64,000 nucleotides of DNA. Source: Fulvia fulva (Eukaryota > Ascomycota > Dothideomycetes > Mycosphaerellales > Mycosphaerellaceae). Below the pieces are notes generated by a model. The model was not told the origin of the DNA. It saw only the letters and a list, made by a program, of their open reading frames with translations, and made no database searches. This document shows, piece after piece, positions 10,600 through 22,650 of this stretch. Position numbers and translations under genes: made by a program. The DNA lies in the NCBI RefSeq assembly GCF_020509005.1, contig NC_063014.1, positions 2,170,001 to 2,234,000 on the forward strand, in the 5' to 3' direction. Numbering within the stretch: position 1 is the stretch's first letter; the number at the start of each line of letters is the position of its first letter.

Positions 10600-11640
10600 A
10601 ATAGAATAGAATAGACTACGTTTCTAATCTTTCTAGTTTATACTTCGGAGTATAGATAGTACTCTTATAGTAGGTAGATTAAGGTCTCTTTTTAGCCGTA
10701 CCGGTATCTATCGTCTTCCGTTTTCTAGAAGCGATATAGGTAGTAGTAGAAGAAGCCGTATCCTAGACGTAGAGAGTAGTAGGTGCTAGATACTACCCGT
10801 TCGTATTTTATTTATAGCGGGAGGTACTCTTCGTATTTAAACCGAGAGAAGTAGCTATTCGTAGTATATTCCTTCTTATTCTTCGCCTTATAGAATCTAT
10901 CTCTAGTAGCCGGAGCTACTAGATCGGTAAGGTCTTCTTTATTAGTTATACTTAGCGACTTAAAAGCCTCTATTCTCTTTAGGATTCCTTTAGTTTCGAC
11001 CTTTCTTTTAGCGGAAGAAGCTTATAACCCGATTCTATTACCCTTCTCGTAACTACCGGAGTAGTATTCTTTAGGGCTCTAGCTATTAGGTTATCTTTAG
11101 AAAGCTTCTTTATCTAGAGGCTATACTTAAGGACCTATCTTTCTAGCCGGATACGAGGAGTTAATAGGTCCGCTTCTCTTTCGTACGGTTCTCTAGAAGT
11201 AGTTCGAAATACTCCTAGGACTTTCCTAATCCCCTTCCCGTAAATTGCTTCTAGAGGAGTAATAGACCGTCTAGATTTCTACTAAATCGGCGCTCTATAG
11301 TTAGCTACGGTCGTAACGTACGCTAGGTAGAGAGTTTAGAGAGAACGAGTACTTAACCCGTTCCCTTTATTTACTAGTTAGTTTATCCTATAGAAGGAGG
11401 CGAGTACCTTAATCAATCGGATTTAAATATATTCCTTAAAGGTAAGATAGGTTCTAAACTAAATCCCTAACTACCTTACGGCTTTAGTCGCGGGTTTAAT
11501 TACTTTCCCGCTAGGTAGAGTAATAGAGCTATTATATTCTTTACCTTTTATAAAGTATAGTAGCTCGGTTTTAGCTAGGTCGAATTCTATCGCTTATTCG
11601 GCCCCTCTTTATTAAAGTCTATCGGGTAGTCTATAGCTAA
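10600..11640 (-). pseudogene. LINE family 2 ORF2 fragment (RT C-terminus to Cys/His end)
   Basis: Minus-strand reading gives the region after the RT active site of a Tad/I-type LINE: FDLAKTELLYFIKGKEYN (near 11575-11520), a tract like LGIQFRTYLTFKEYI (near 11460), TLYLAYVTTVANYRAPI (near 11300), KVLGVFRTTSREPYE (near 11215), and a terminal H-x3-C type knuckle (RYRYGYKETLIYLLW near 10690). Its sequence differs clearly from LINE-1/2/3, so this is a second family. The endonuclease and RT core are missing. All breaks are TAG/TAA at expected Gln/Trp positions. The exact ends are uncertain; the left part abuts Fot1-A. Confidence 0.72.
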
Positions 11641-11904
11641 GCTATAAAGATAGAGGCGGAAGAGTCTATAGGAACCTAGAGGTAAAAGAGGAATAAGTAG
11701 TAAATAAGTATAGAGAGTAGAATAATCGTTATTCCTTAGCCTATCTAGAGGGCTATATCTACTCTTATTTTTATTCGATTATAGACTCCTAGAACCTTCT
11801 ACGCTACGTAATATATTACGTAGCGCTAATATTATTAGAAGTAAATTTATAAGAAGTTATAGCTAGAACATTCTAATAAACTCTATAACTCGACTTCTAG
11901 ACCG
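11641..11904. other. Unassigned spacer with a perfect 24-bp palindrome
   Basis: No coding similarity recognised. A perfect 24-bp palindrome lies at 11812-11835 (half-site CGCTACGTAATA). It falls between the LINE fragment and the start of Gypsy-0. Confidence 0.45.
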
Positions 11905-12050
11905 CGTTATTACGGCCCTAGACCTAGTAAATAGACAGCTAGCACGTAGGTCACGTGACCGCGCGTACTAGCGTAATACCTCGGCTTATATATAGCCTCG
12001 GCGTACCTCGCGCTCCTCTTTCCTACGTACCTAGCTACTCTATATCAACA
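11905..12050 (+). repeat. 5' LTR of Gypsy-0 with promoter-like block
   Basis: The right edge ends TATATCAACA at 12050. The left edge was placed by alignment with the Gypsy-D LTR (48405-48537) and is uncertain by a few bases. Both share GGTCACGTGAC, then about 30 bp, then CCTCGGCTT followed by a TATAT box, then GCTCCTCTT. The E-box-like CACGTG plus TATA order looks like the core promoter. Confidence 0.6.
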
Positions 12051-12099
12051 CGACTATAAACCGCTATACTTAGCTAGGTCCCTATATCCGTAGAAGAGC

Positions 12100-14521
12100 C
12101 ACGACGGGATTAATAAGAGTATAGATCATTAATAACCGTAATAAGACATTACGGCGTACGTTAGAAAAAACGTACGACTCGGTATAAGAGACTACTACCT
12201 TAGGCTAAGTAGTACCTAATATAGTACGACCTTAAGGACAACGAGACTTACTACTAGCTATACGACTAGTAGTGTAGCGCGAGTCTATATATAATATATA
12301 GACTCTAGGATAGATATAGTAGTAGTAGCAAACTACCGACGACGCCTTATAGTACAAACTCGAGAGCTTATAGCGACTAGTTACTAACCTACCGCCTAAG
12401 TTTAACCTATACGACCTTCTTTCCGATAACGAGATCTAGAATATCGATAGTATAGCTACGGCGGTAGTTAGCTACGACGACGACGGCGCTACTAAAGAAG
12501 GCGAAGGAGAGGAAGGTAAGATATAATAACAAGTCGCGAAGACCCTCTAAATTCCCGTTAACGACCTTCTATAACTCGATACCGATCAACTCGTCAAGCT
12601 CGTATAGGAGCCCGAGAGGGCCGCGGCTATCTACTTTATTCTACGACGTACCGAGTAAGAGTATAGGAATACGGTATAAATAGCGACTATACTCTACGAG
12701 TAATTAGGCAAAGTAGGGTAAGAGCTTAGGAGATAGAAGAGTCACGATTAGTAGATACGTAACGAGTACGACCTACTAGTTAAGAATTGCGATATATAGA
12801 AGATATAGAAGGAGGATACTATTAAGTACCGCGACGCTTTCTAGAAGGACCTAGGTACGGTACGAGGAGAAATAGATTAGGCTAAGTAATAGCTTACTTA
12901 GGTCTAGTAGGAACTCGACAACCTAAGGGCCTAACCTAGAGCATCCTTAAGTATAGTAATGACCGCCGAGATTAGCTCGCTTACTATAAAGAACGACACC
13001 CTAAAGAAGTAGGCGAAGGAGGTACTTTAGTAGTTATCTAATAACGACTCGAAGATTAAGGCCCTCGAATTTGACCTTAATATATATAAGACAGAAGCCT
13101 AGACCTATTAGAGCAATATCGAGTAGCTTAACAAGTCGTAGTAAACTTAGGTAGATAACCTTAAGAAATAACTCGACGACCGCCGAGGCCGCTCTCGAGT
13201 ACGATCCTTACTTTCTCGCGCTATATTATAGCGCCGTGCCCTATAAAACGGCCGAGCCCTATCTAAGGACAAGAATAATAATAGTAGAGCTAACAGAGCT
13301 ATTAATAAGAACCGCGGTAATAAGTACGAGGATAAGGTAGCTCGCCGTACTACTAGAAAGAAAGCTAAGAAGTCTATACGTAAGCTAGATAATAGTAACG
13401 ACTCCGATCTATTATCTAATAAGTTAGAGGAGGCCTCGGAGTCGGATAGCGATACTCGTACTTATCGCCGCTCTTCTAAGAAGGAGCTAGTCTACGACTT
13501 CGAGTCTCTAGTTAAGTACGATCCGGACCTTAGCTAGCCCTTTAAGACTTAGCGTAGTATAGAAAAGCCTAAGAAGTTTGTCGGTGCTATTAAAAGTAAG
13601 CTATCTAGACTATCCCTCGAGAAGTTCTTCTCCGAGTTAGAGACTATTATCGACTATATAGTCTTCCGCGATAAAAAGGTAGTACTTAAGTTCGTATACG
13701 ACTTACTAGCCTCGCTAGGTAACGCCTAGGAGTTAGTTAGACCTAAGATCCCTACTATCTTAGGAAGCCTAACTAGTAGTAAGAAGACGTATAAGGGCCT
13801 TAACGTCCTAATTAAGGAACTCGCTAAGCGGTATAGAGACTATAACCTAGTCGGTAGGGCTTATAACCGCCTAAATAATCTTAAGATAGATAATAAGGAC
13901 AGCTTCTAGACCTTCTTCCCTAAGTAGCGCTAGAATACTAACATCCTAGGCCTTAAGGGTAAAGATGTAATAGATAATCTATAACGTAAGCTAACTGTCC
14001 GCTACCTTAATAAGTATCTTAACTTCTAACCCTTATCAATAACTAAGATAATCGATAACCTCTATTAAGTAGACAAAGACTTTAAGATCCTCGACGCCCT
14101 ATACCCGCGCTCCGAGAAGCTAAAGAACGATAAGAAGGATAATAAGAATAAGGACGATAGGCTAGTAGGCCTAGGCTCGGGCTTAGGCTCTAATAAGCTA
14201 ACCCGTAAGGCCTAGTCTACCCGTCCTAAACCTTTTAAGAGCAATCTCGGCAAGACTATAGATAAAGCTAAGAATACTCGTTATATACGTAAGAACCTCT
14301 ATAAGAAATGTCGTAAGCCCGGTCACCGTCTATAGTAGCGTACTTACGAACTCTTTAAATACGAGATACTAGTACGTCCTAGTACTAACGCTAGCGGTAC
14401 TACCGTTATACTACCGGCGGAAAATGCCTAGCCGCTATTTAAGCGCAATAAGTAGTAGATACGAAGAGGAGAAGATACGATACGAGGAAGTACTACTAGT
14501 AGAGCCGCTAGAAGGGCTTAA
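12100..14521 (+). pseudogene. Gypsy-0 gag (capsid and nucleocapsid), RIPed
   Basis: About 800 codons in one frame. The N-terminal half is rich in charged and Gln positions with coiled-coil character (EQLGKVGQELRRQK near 12700; LTIKNDTLKKQAKEVLQQL near 12985). A basic/serine stretch follows (12990s-13500), then a capsid-like region (KFVGAIKSKLSRLSLEKFF near 13575; FQTFFPKQRQNTNILG near 13900) and a CCHC knuckle (YKKCRKPGHRLQQR near 14300; one Cys read as Tyr). The frame ends at TAA 14519-14521 and overlaps pol, which is open from ATG 14424 in the +1 frame. The start codon was not determined. The products would form the virus-like particle core. Confidence 0.75.
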
Positions 14522-16680
14522 GCTATTATTATATATTCTTAGAATAGTAGAGATAGAACACAACCCTATTATCGGCTTATACCTTATAATACTAGGGATA
14601 GCTAATAGGCAATATACATTTACTTTCCTTAATAATAGTACTAACTCTAAATATATCGACTTCTTCTATACGTAAAAACATAACCTACCTCTAATTAAGC
14701 TTAATAACCTACTAGCTCTTAGGTTAGCAAATAGATCAATAGCTAAAGGAATAATAGAATACCGTATAAACCTAGAGCTTACACTTAGAAACGGTTATAT
14801 AGAGATAAGAACTTTCTAGGTAACTTATCTTAAATACGATATCGTACTCGGAAGGCCCTAGTACGACAAACACTAACTAGGCATCCACTTTACCTCTAGT
14901 ATAATAATACTTAACTCGTAGTACTATAAGGAATATTGCCTTTAGGATAGTAAGCTAGTTTGGGCCCAAAGTGTTAATAATAGCGGACAAGAGCCTATAG
15001 TTACTATATAGAAGTTCGAGACTATATTACTAGTACGACTACCCTTCCGAGCTACTATAGAGGAAGATAATAAAGGAGATCTAGTATAGATAATGACCTC
15101 CGGCACAATTATAAAGCCGCGTCCGCGCCTATGTACTTACTCGATATCGCCGTCGACTACGCTACCCGCCGATAAAGTAAGTATACCGATACTACCGGAT
15201 ATCGATATCTAGGAAGTTAGCGCGGGAGCGATCGAGAAGATAGCTAAGCGAAAGGGAGCTAAAGCATATATAATGTTTATATTTGATAGGAACGAACCTT
15301 AGTAACTAGGGGATCTACGTATAATAGACCCTCTAATAGCCTATACGATAAGTACTCGAAATATACGTAATGTCGTACTCTATATACCTAACACCGGCTA
15401 TAGGATACTATCTAATAACAAGACTACCGAGCGGCTAGATACACGTATAGCGGCGTTTATACTAGTAGCGTAGCGCGTTAGTCCGATACTTTCCGCCTAT
15501 AAGATATATACGTAGTCCGATATAGATAGGTTTATAGAAAAGAAGGCGGAAGTTATCGATCTAAAGGATCACCTCCTACCTATCTATTATGACTTCGCGT
15601 ATTGCTTCTTAAAGTAAGACGTAAAGGAGCTTCTACCTTACCGGCTAGGTATAGATTACGAGATTAAGATTAAACCTAGCGCGACTCCTCTATTTAGTAG
15701 ACTATACCGTATATTAATCTAAGAAGATAAGATCATCGCCTAGTAGGTTAACAAACAGCTTGCCTAGAAGGGTATACGCCGTTACTAAGGTAGAGTAGAT
15801 GCCTCTTTACTAGTCCTTATTATTAAGAAACCCGGTAGAGGCCTACGAGTATATATCGACTATCGTAGTATAAACGAACGTACTATTAAGTCAAGATATT
15901 CGATTCCCCTTATATAGGATACCCTTAACCGTATCGTAGGAAAGAAGTACTTTACTAAACTCGATGTTATCGTAGCCTTTAATCGTATACGGATTAATAA
16001 AGGCTTAGAATAGCTAATAGCTTTTACTACGAGATATAGGTAGTTTAAATGCCTTATAATACCGTTTGGTCTATATAACGCCCTAGGGACGTTTTAGTCT
16101 TATATCAACGATACCCTAAGGGAGTTCTTAGATAACTTCGCCTCGGTATACCTCGACAACATCTTAATATTTAGTGATACCTTAGAAGAACACATCGGAT
16201 ATATAAAGAAGGTGCTCTAGAAATACGGCGAGGCCGGCCTATACTCGATATTACTAAGTACGAGTTTTACACCTAATCTACTAAGTACTTAGGTCTTGTT
16301 ATTAGTAAGGACGGAGTCTTAATAGATCCGGCTAAGGTATAAGCGATACGAGAATAGGGCATACCGGCTAATATTAAAGATATCCTTACGTTTAATAGCT
16401 TCTCCGGCTTTTATCGGCGCTTTATTAAGGGCTATAGCAAGATAGTACTACCTATAGTAAAGCTAACTAAGAAAGACACACCTTAGTAGTAGACCGAAGA
16501 GTATTAAAAGGCCTAGTATAGGCTAAAGTAAGCGTTTACCGGCGTAGAAGGCACTGTCCTTATAATGTTCGTTCTAGGGCGTAGAACCGTCCTTAAAACA
16601 TATACTAGCGACTTTGTTACTACGGCGGTACTGTCTTAATACGATAATTAGTATTAAGCCCTAGGGGATCCCGTATTCTA
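14424..16680 (+). pseudogene. Gypsy-0 pol (protease, RT, partial RNase H), RIPed and truncated
   Basis: Protease-like region near 14600-14880 (NNSTNSKYIDFF, expected D-S/T-G not seen; YDIVLGRPQ near 14840). Reverse transcriptase near 15600-16230: [17 protein letters not shown] near 15840, [15 protein letters not shown] near 15955, and active site [11 protein letters not shown] near 16150 (second Asp read as Asn). A frameshift at about 16240 moves the frame; after it ITKYEFYT and KDGVLIDPAKV are readable, followed by the start of RNase H (TYTSDFVTTAVLSQ near 16600). Integrase is missing. Family role: cleaves Gag-Pol and copies element RNA to DNA. Non-functional here. Confidence 0.82.
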
Positions 16681-16689
16681 TATATATAA

Positions 16690-18635
16690 GGTTGCCCTCC
16701 TTACGCTTCCTAAGGAAAGTCTACGTTATTCTCTCCTTAAGGAAGGAGTTTACGAAACTTATTGCCTACCGCGGAATTCCTTTTTGCCGTAGGATATAGA
16801 GGAGTCGCTTATAGGAGACGTTATCGAATGCCCCTAAGATATCGAGAGACAATAGTAATATAACCCTGTTCCGTCTATAGTACTAGAGAGTATAAATCTG
16901 TTTGGTAATAAGCTCTATAGCCGTTAGGGTAGATCGTTTGCTCCTACTACCTCTCTATGTCTCTAGGAGTAGGTTGTTGTCCTCGACGAGCTATATAATT
17001 CTTCTTACTACGACCTTCTCTAGTATCTTTCTAATTGTATCTAGGAGTACGATCGGCCTATAGGACTTTAGCTTTGTATAGTCTTCCTTCTATAGCTTCT
17101 TAAGGACGACTATAAGGGACCGCCTAAATAGCCGTAGGTAGTACCCCTTACGTAGGTAAGCCGTAAATAGTTTGGCGAGGTATAGGGCGACTTCTTCTTT
17201 ATATTCTTTAAGGAGGAGGGTTAGGATTCCGTTAGGTCCCGGGGCCTTACGGCCCTTTAGCTTTCCTATAATCTCCTTTATCTCCTCCTCGCCTACTATC
17301 TAGTATATATCGAGTGATTCCGAGTAGATCGTTCCCTCTATATCCGTTAGCTTAGCCGTTAACTATGTCGTAAAGAAGTGGTCGGCGAACGCCTTCGCCT
17401 TCCCTTCCGGCGTTATCTATATTATGCCTATCGTATCCTAGATTAGGGGGAAGTATAGTATCCTATCCCCGTCTCCGGCCCTTACCTACTTTATAAGCCG
17501 CTATATGTACTCCGGGTTCTCTATTATAAGACCTATAGTTACCCTCTAGTCTTATCGCTTCTCTTGTTATATTTAGGCCTTCTTTGCCTAACTTGCTTCC
17601 TAGTACTCGTCCTACGCTTCTTAGCTTTGCTCCTTTGTCTATTTTCGCCTTGCCCTCCTTACGTCCTTAACTTTAGCTAAGTACTCTAGGGTCTAGTAGG
17701 GCTTCTAGTACTTCGAGGGCCTTAGGTCTAGTGTATGTTCCTCGGCCGCCTACTATATCGTCGTTGTTATCTATTCTGCCGTACTATTAAGCTCGGCTTC
17801 CGTCTCTCCGATACTAGTATTGTTTAGGTACTATTTAAGTAGATTCCGGATCTTATCCTAGGGAGCTTTTTTCTAGTTAAGGTGCTTTTCACCCCGAAGC
17901 TCCTCTTCTATCCCCGTCGCTATCGTTATCTAGATAGGAATATAGTCTAACCCTACCTCTAGGGCAAGGTTAGGTCTATACTCTACTAGCCTTATTACTA
18001 CGTCTCTCGATAGAAAGTATAGGTCGATAGTACCCGCGCTTGTTCTTACCTTCTACGTCTCTATACCCTTTAGGGTTACGAGCTCTATATCCCTACTTTT
18101 CGTAATCTCTAGGAGCTTACTATCTAGATATACGTAAGGGGGGGGTGAATTCTAGGCCCTACGTTAGGTAGTAGAGGTTAAAGTCGCCTAGGAGGATATA
18201 GTTTATGTCCCCTTAGTCGAGTATCTAGTCAAGTCGTGCTAGCGTACCGAGGTCTCTACTCGTTCTTCCCTAAGGAGGAGGGTTATAGACGTTATATATC
18301 TAGATAGGTCCCTGACTCGTAGTAATTCAGATAGTTGTAATGTCTCCTTAACTCCCTTCCGGGTACGAGATTACCTTCTAGGCGTCCGTACGTAATACTT
18401 TACTAATGTATATATATGTCCTTAGAGTATAGCCTATGCCTCCCTCGATAGCTATATAGTACCGTAGGTCGGTATAGGTAGTAGGTCTTCGACTGTATAG
18501 GTTTAGCTATAGCTCTTATATCGCTACGATATAATGCCTTTAGTCGTCGAGTTCCTAGAAGAAGTAGAGTTAAACCTTATCCTTACTTTTGTTAACGTTA
18601 TACTATTTAATAGTAAGGTTAGCTTATATTAGCAT
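16690..18635 (-). pseudogene. LINE-4 ORF2 (endonuclease and N-terminal RT), 3' truncated
   Basis: The ATG at 18635 (minus) is chosen because it overlaps a TAA as TAATG and is followed by LTIK, stop, YNVNKSKDKV, the conserved LINE ORF2 start. Then endonuclease (YNVYNPPPQGRTSRDL near 18290; LLGDFNLYYL near 18195) and reverse transcriptase (APGPNGILTLLLKE near 17240; KSYRPIVLLDTIRKILE near 17055; KRSTLTAIELITKQ near 16920; LDILGAFDNVSYKRL near 16840). The sequence stops before the FVDD active site, so the catalytic centre and C-terminus are absent. Loss of the 3' part is unlike normal LINE 5' truncation and points to a later deletion or rearrangement. Confidence 0.82.
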
Positions 18636-19500
18636 TACGGACTAGCTAGGATAAGGTCTATTAGGGTACTCGTTAGCTATATAGCTCCTTCGTTTATCGC
18701 GCTATCCTATTAGGTTAGTTAGCGTTCGGTCGTTAGGTATAAGGAAGGAATCGTATTTAGTAAGCTAGCTACGAGATAAGGTAACAAGTCTTAACCGCGC
18801 TTTCCTACTTATCTAGTACTACCGTATAGCCTCGTTTTGAGAGGTTAGCCCGGAGTAAAAGCTTCCCTCTACGCCCTCCCTCCCTATTTGCTCCTTAAGC
18901 TAATATCTACCTCTATAGGCCTAAGCCCTTTAGTGCTCTCTATTGACCGATATACGTATCCGTCCTCTCGGGCTATATAGATAGTATTAGCCGTCGCTAC
19001 TAGTATATACTACGCCCTAGGCTTTGACGCCCTTCGCGTTACCGTAGCCTATCTCTAGAAAGCGGCCGTCTATACCTCGTAGGTTTGCTCGGGGTATATA
19101 CTACGCCGGGTAGCGTACTCCTTACGTTTCTACCTACTAACTAATATAAAGTTCCTTATTATCCTACTCTCGATCCTCCCCGATTATAGAACTAATCTAC
19201 TCGTATTATACGTCTTTTCCCGTCCTAATAGCCGTCTTTTCCTTACTTAGGCTCTCGTCTTTTCCTCGTCGTAATGTACTATATTAGACTAGGTATATTA
19301 TGTAGCGGAATAGGTAGTACCTTAGGTAAAACCCTCGTTCTTATACCGGGTACTTAATAGGCCCTTATAGGCTTCGTTACGTATCTACCTACCCTCCGTA
19401 TTGCCTACTAGTAAATACTAGATTGTTTCGTAGTCCGCTCGACGCCGTCGTATAGTCCGCTTAGTTATTGTTCTATAGTTCGCTCGTCTAATGTTTGTCG
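18633..19500 (-). pseudogene. LINE-4 ORF1 remnant (C-terminal part)
   Basis: The frame ending in the TAA of the TAATG junction reads back through LTSTLIDLILASP, GLRPIEVDISLRSK (near 18900), TYEVQTAAFQRQATVTRR (near 19075) and RQKRKEYATRRS (near 19125). It is rich in Arg, Gln and Pro, like the C-terminal tail of LINE-3 ORF1, and sits immediately upstream of ORF2. No clear zinc knuckle could be read. The upstream limit is uncertain. Function in the family: RNA-binding Gag-like protein. Confidence 0.45.
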
Positions 19501-19914
19501 CTCGACCCGCTCGGTTTACGGTCTCCGGAGGTAAAAATTCTATACTTATACTAGAGGTGTCCTATCGAGCGTATAGGCCACGGTTCCGCGCCCTTCTTAT
19601 ACGTAGAAAGAAGAGGGACTCGCTCCTAATATAAGTACACGCTCGTCGGATAGTTTTTATACCCGTTTTACTAGTAGTCCTCTATTTACCGCGGCTTTAC
19701 CTACGTTACGCGCCCGTCGCGCCTACGACGCTCTAGCGTAAGAATACTTAGCTCTCTCGTAGTAAGACGAGAGGTTCGTAGCCGACACTACGTATAGGTG
19801 ATTCTCGTCGTCGACCACTAAGATATATATAGTTTGGAGGCGACCTTAGTAGGAAGGTAGGATTTACGAAGAATCTCTCTATAAGGCGAAAATACGGGAA
19901 TCTAAAAATTTCAG
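19501..19914. other. Unassigned RIPed spacer
   Basis: Between the LINE-4 ORF1 remnant and the probable LTR of Gypsy-1. No frame, repeat or RNA gene was recognised on either strand. Confidence 0.4.
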
Positions 19915-20269
19915 ATTTATTATCTTTTAGGACTACTATATATGTTTCACGGCCCGCGGACTAGTAAGTATATATACCTACGCGTAACCTATCCTAGGGT
20001 CACTAGGCGCGCCCTTACCTACTAGGGTAGTTAGTCGTCTATATTTTAGTAGTTAATAAGGGGGGTTTAAGTATATACCCGGTAGTATTATTAGTACATT
20101 TTAGCAAAGTCAAGGTTAAGGTCGACTCGAAGTCGAAATGTTAAGGTATTAAGGCACCTAAGGTCAAGGTTCTTAGTATTAAGCAAAGTAAGTATAATGT
20201 TACGAGCAAGGTTACGGTTACGAACAAGGTTATAAGTTTTAGTTATATCTTTATCGAGGTTCGAGTCGT

Positions 20270-22650
20270 TTACTAGTATTAGAGCTAGCTAAGAGTTACT
20301 AGAAAGTCTAACGAAGGTATATAGGCCTTATAGGGAGGCTATAATCCTAGAAGGGATAGAAGACTCGGATAGCGACGGAGATAATACTCCGGAGGCTTTG
20401 AGCTCTAATAAGGGTAAGGAAAGAGTACGACCAAATGACTAAGAAGAGGATAACTTAAATAAGGGCACTATAACATTAGGAATGCCCTATAGTCCGGATG
20501 TAATAGTAGCCTTGTTTAGCCGTCTTGCTATTACTATAGAAAATGTAGGACCTCGCTTCCCTACTCTAGGGACTCTAGAAAACCCCCTCTTTAATAGGAG
20601 GAACGCTACTAAATTCTAGAAGAAGTTCAATAATCTTATAGACTAGTATCTACTAAGGCTATTAATTAAGAAAGACAACTTCTAGGGTCGTTTCGAGCGT
20701 AACTACAAGACTACTATCCGACGTTTAGTAATAAGGTTAGAGGGATAGTAAGTAAGGCGGAGTATCTTTAGGAGGTCCTTCTTAGCTAAATTTTCGAGGT
20801 CCGATACCTATTCGATATTAGGAAGTCGAGAATATCTTAAAGAGATAGTCCGGGCCGAGAAAGGGAAAAGCTCTAAGGAATAGGATATAAAGGAGTTTAT
20901 TCGTCTCTTCGTAGCCTCGAGTAACCTAATTGATCCCGAAGACCTCGATAATAGCTCACGTAGCCGTCTTCTACTTTAGGGGCTCCTAGAGTTAGTTACT
21001 AAGGCAGTTTATAAGAAATGTAGACTCTATCCGAAGTAGCCTAAGAAGTTTCGACGCTTTTAAAAGATACTAGACGAGGCGACAAGTATCGCTAATAGTA
21101 AAGAAGGATAGAAGGCCGTATATACGAACTTTCTACTTACTTTACCGTAGCTTTATCGGTTAGTTATAAAGTAAATGCCGCACTCAATCCCTAAGATTAA
21201 TACACCTAATAAAATAGCTATTTCTACTACTATCGACGATGACCTTATTTAGAAAATAGTAGAAATGAGTATTCGAGCTTACTAACGAGGTCCCGCGGCG
21301 GAGGTTAGATCCTTTAACCCTAGTGAAAATCAAAGGTCTATATAACTAGAGAACTCCGATCGAGTACCTAAACCGGAGCTTTACTTAATATAGCGCCCGT
21401 AGTTATAGAACCGCGAGTAGTCTAAAGCGCTTAATAGGTGCTATTATAACTATAGTAGTACGGAACATTAGGCTAATAGGTGCCCCGCGATACTATTCCT
21501 TATCTTATAAGGGTATGTCTTTTTAGCGACAAATAACTAGTAGTACCTAGGAAAGAAGACCGATCTAAATCCCCCTAAGTTCAACTTCTAACGGGACTAT
21601 AGTAAGCCTAAGCTCCTTTAGATACTTCCGTAGCTTAAGGAACACTATAGCCTAATTCTATTTAATAAGGACATAAAAATCCCTACGCTTCGGAAACAAT
21701 AGATAGGTCGAGATTATACTAGTGTCTTAAGCGTAAAGCTTCCTAACTACTCTAAACCTCTACCTAATAACCGACACCTTATAGAATACGGCCCTTAAGA
21801 TACTAGATCTAGGTAGTAACTAACGGCCGCTAGTAGTTACTAGATCTAGATTAAGGAAGAAGAACCGGCTCTATAGGAGAATAGGATTATAAACTACGAC
21901 GAGGTTAAGGTTAAGGCCTATCTAATCTAGAGTAATAAATCTCGAGGCAAAGCTCTAGTAGGGATTATAAAGTACCCGAATCCTCGAACTAGGTCTAGTA
22001 TATAGGCATTAAGAGTACAAACCGAGGCCGCTAAAGCTATATAACGAGAACTTGAAGAGGAGATCCGGTAGGAAGAACTCGATTAGTAGGAGGTAGAGAT
22101 AACTAGAGACGCCGATTCTAGGGCTAGTAGAAGCTAGTTAACGGTAGCGTTAGGGGAGACTCTTAGAAGAAGGACGCCTAAGCCTCGAGCTAAGTCAAGG
22201 TCTACGCCCTCGGAATAGCCGGTAGGGCCTATTAATACCCTATTTATATAGCGTAAACGGCTATAGAATATAAAGACGATAAGGATTAATAACTACGTCC
22301 GATAGTACGGTACTAGAGATAGGCCCGTTACTAAGGAGGAGGGAGTGACCTATTAGATTGATCAAATCCTTTAGACTACGTTTCTAAACGTTAATGCCCG
22401 GGACTAGTTTCGGTATAGTCGCTAGTTTAAGACTACCTTATTCGGGAGAGTAGTAAATACCCCTAATCTATAGTCTAAGCTTACTACCGTCCGTAAGTTA
22501 GCTAGCTAAGAAGGGACTAAAATCCGTACGAGTTATATCGCTACCTATAAAGACGAGGAAGAAGAGGCTAACAAAGAAGTCTTTCGGGATAATTGCTAAG
22601 CTCGCTTTATAGGTATGTTCTTGACGATATTATATAGTAAGGATACTGTT
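20270..22650 (+). pseudogene. Gypsy-1 gag region, RIPed
   Basis: A long frame with TAG interruptions. Segments include LGMPYSPDVIVALFSRL (near 20475), ATKFQKKFNNLIDQYLLRL (near 20610), a tract like IVRAEKGKSS (near 20845) and RLLLQGLLELVTKAVYKKC (near 20970). A CCHC-like knuckle lies near 21430-21485, readable as Y-x2-Y-x4-H-x4-C with both leading Cys changed to Tyr. Downstream is a Glu/Arg-rich linker (near 22030-22100) leading to protease. The N-terminus is not fixed. Likely capsid/nucleocapsid; identification rests on position and the knuckle. Confidence 0.65.

Larger units (their letters stand above)
11905..16680 (+). mobile_element. Gypsy-0: Ty3/gypsy retrotransposon, 3' truncated
   Basis: A short 5' LTR (about 11905-12050) is followed by gag and pol. 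The element is cut in the RNase H region at about 16680, where the 3' end of the minus-strand LINE-4 begins; integrase and 3' LTR are absent. The RT and the LTR promoter block are homologous to Gypsy-D (48405-53451), so the two are related families. It is heavily RIPed, with nearly all Gln and Trp codons changed. Confidence 0.82.

Noticed and set aside
14424..14675. Small plus-strand gene of 83 codons
   Set aside because: It is the start of Gypsy-0 pol before the first RIP stop, not an independent gene.
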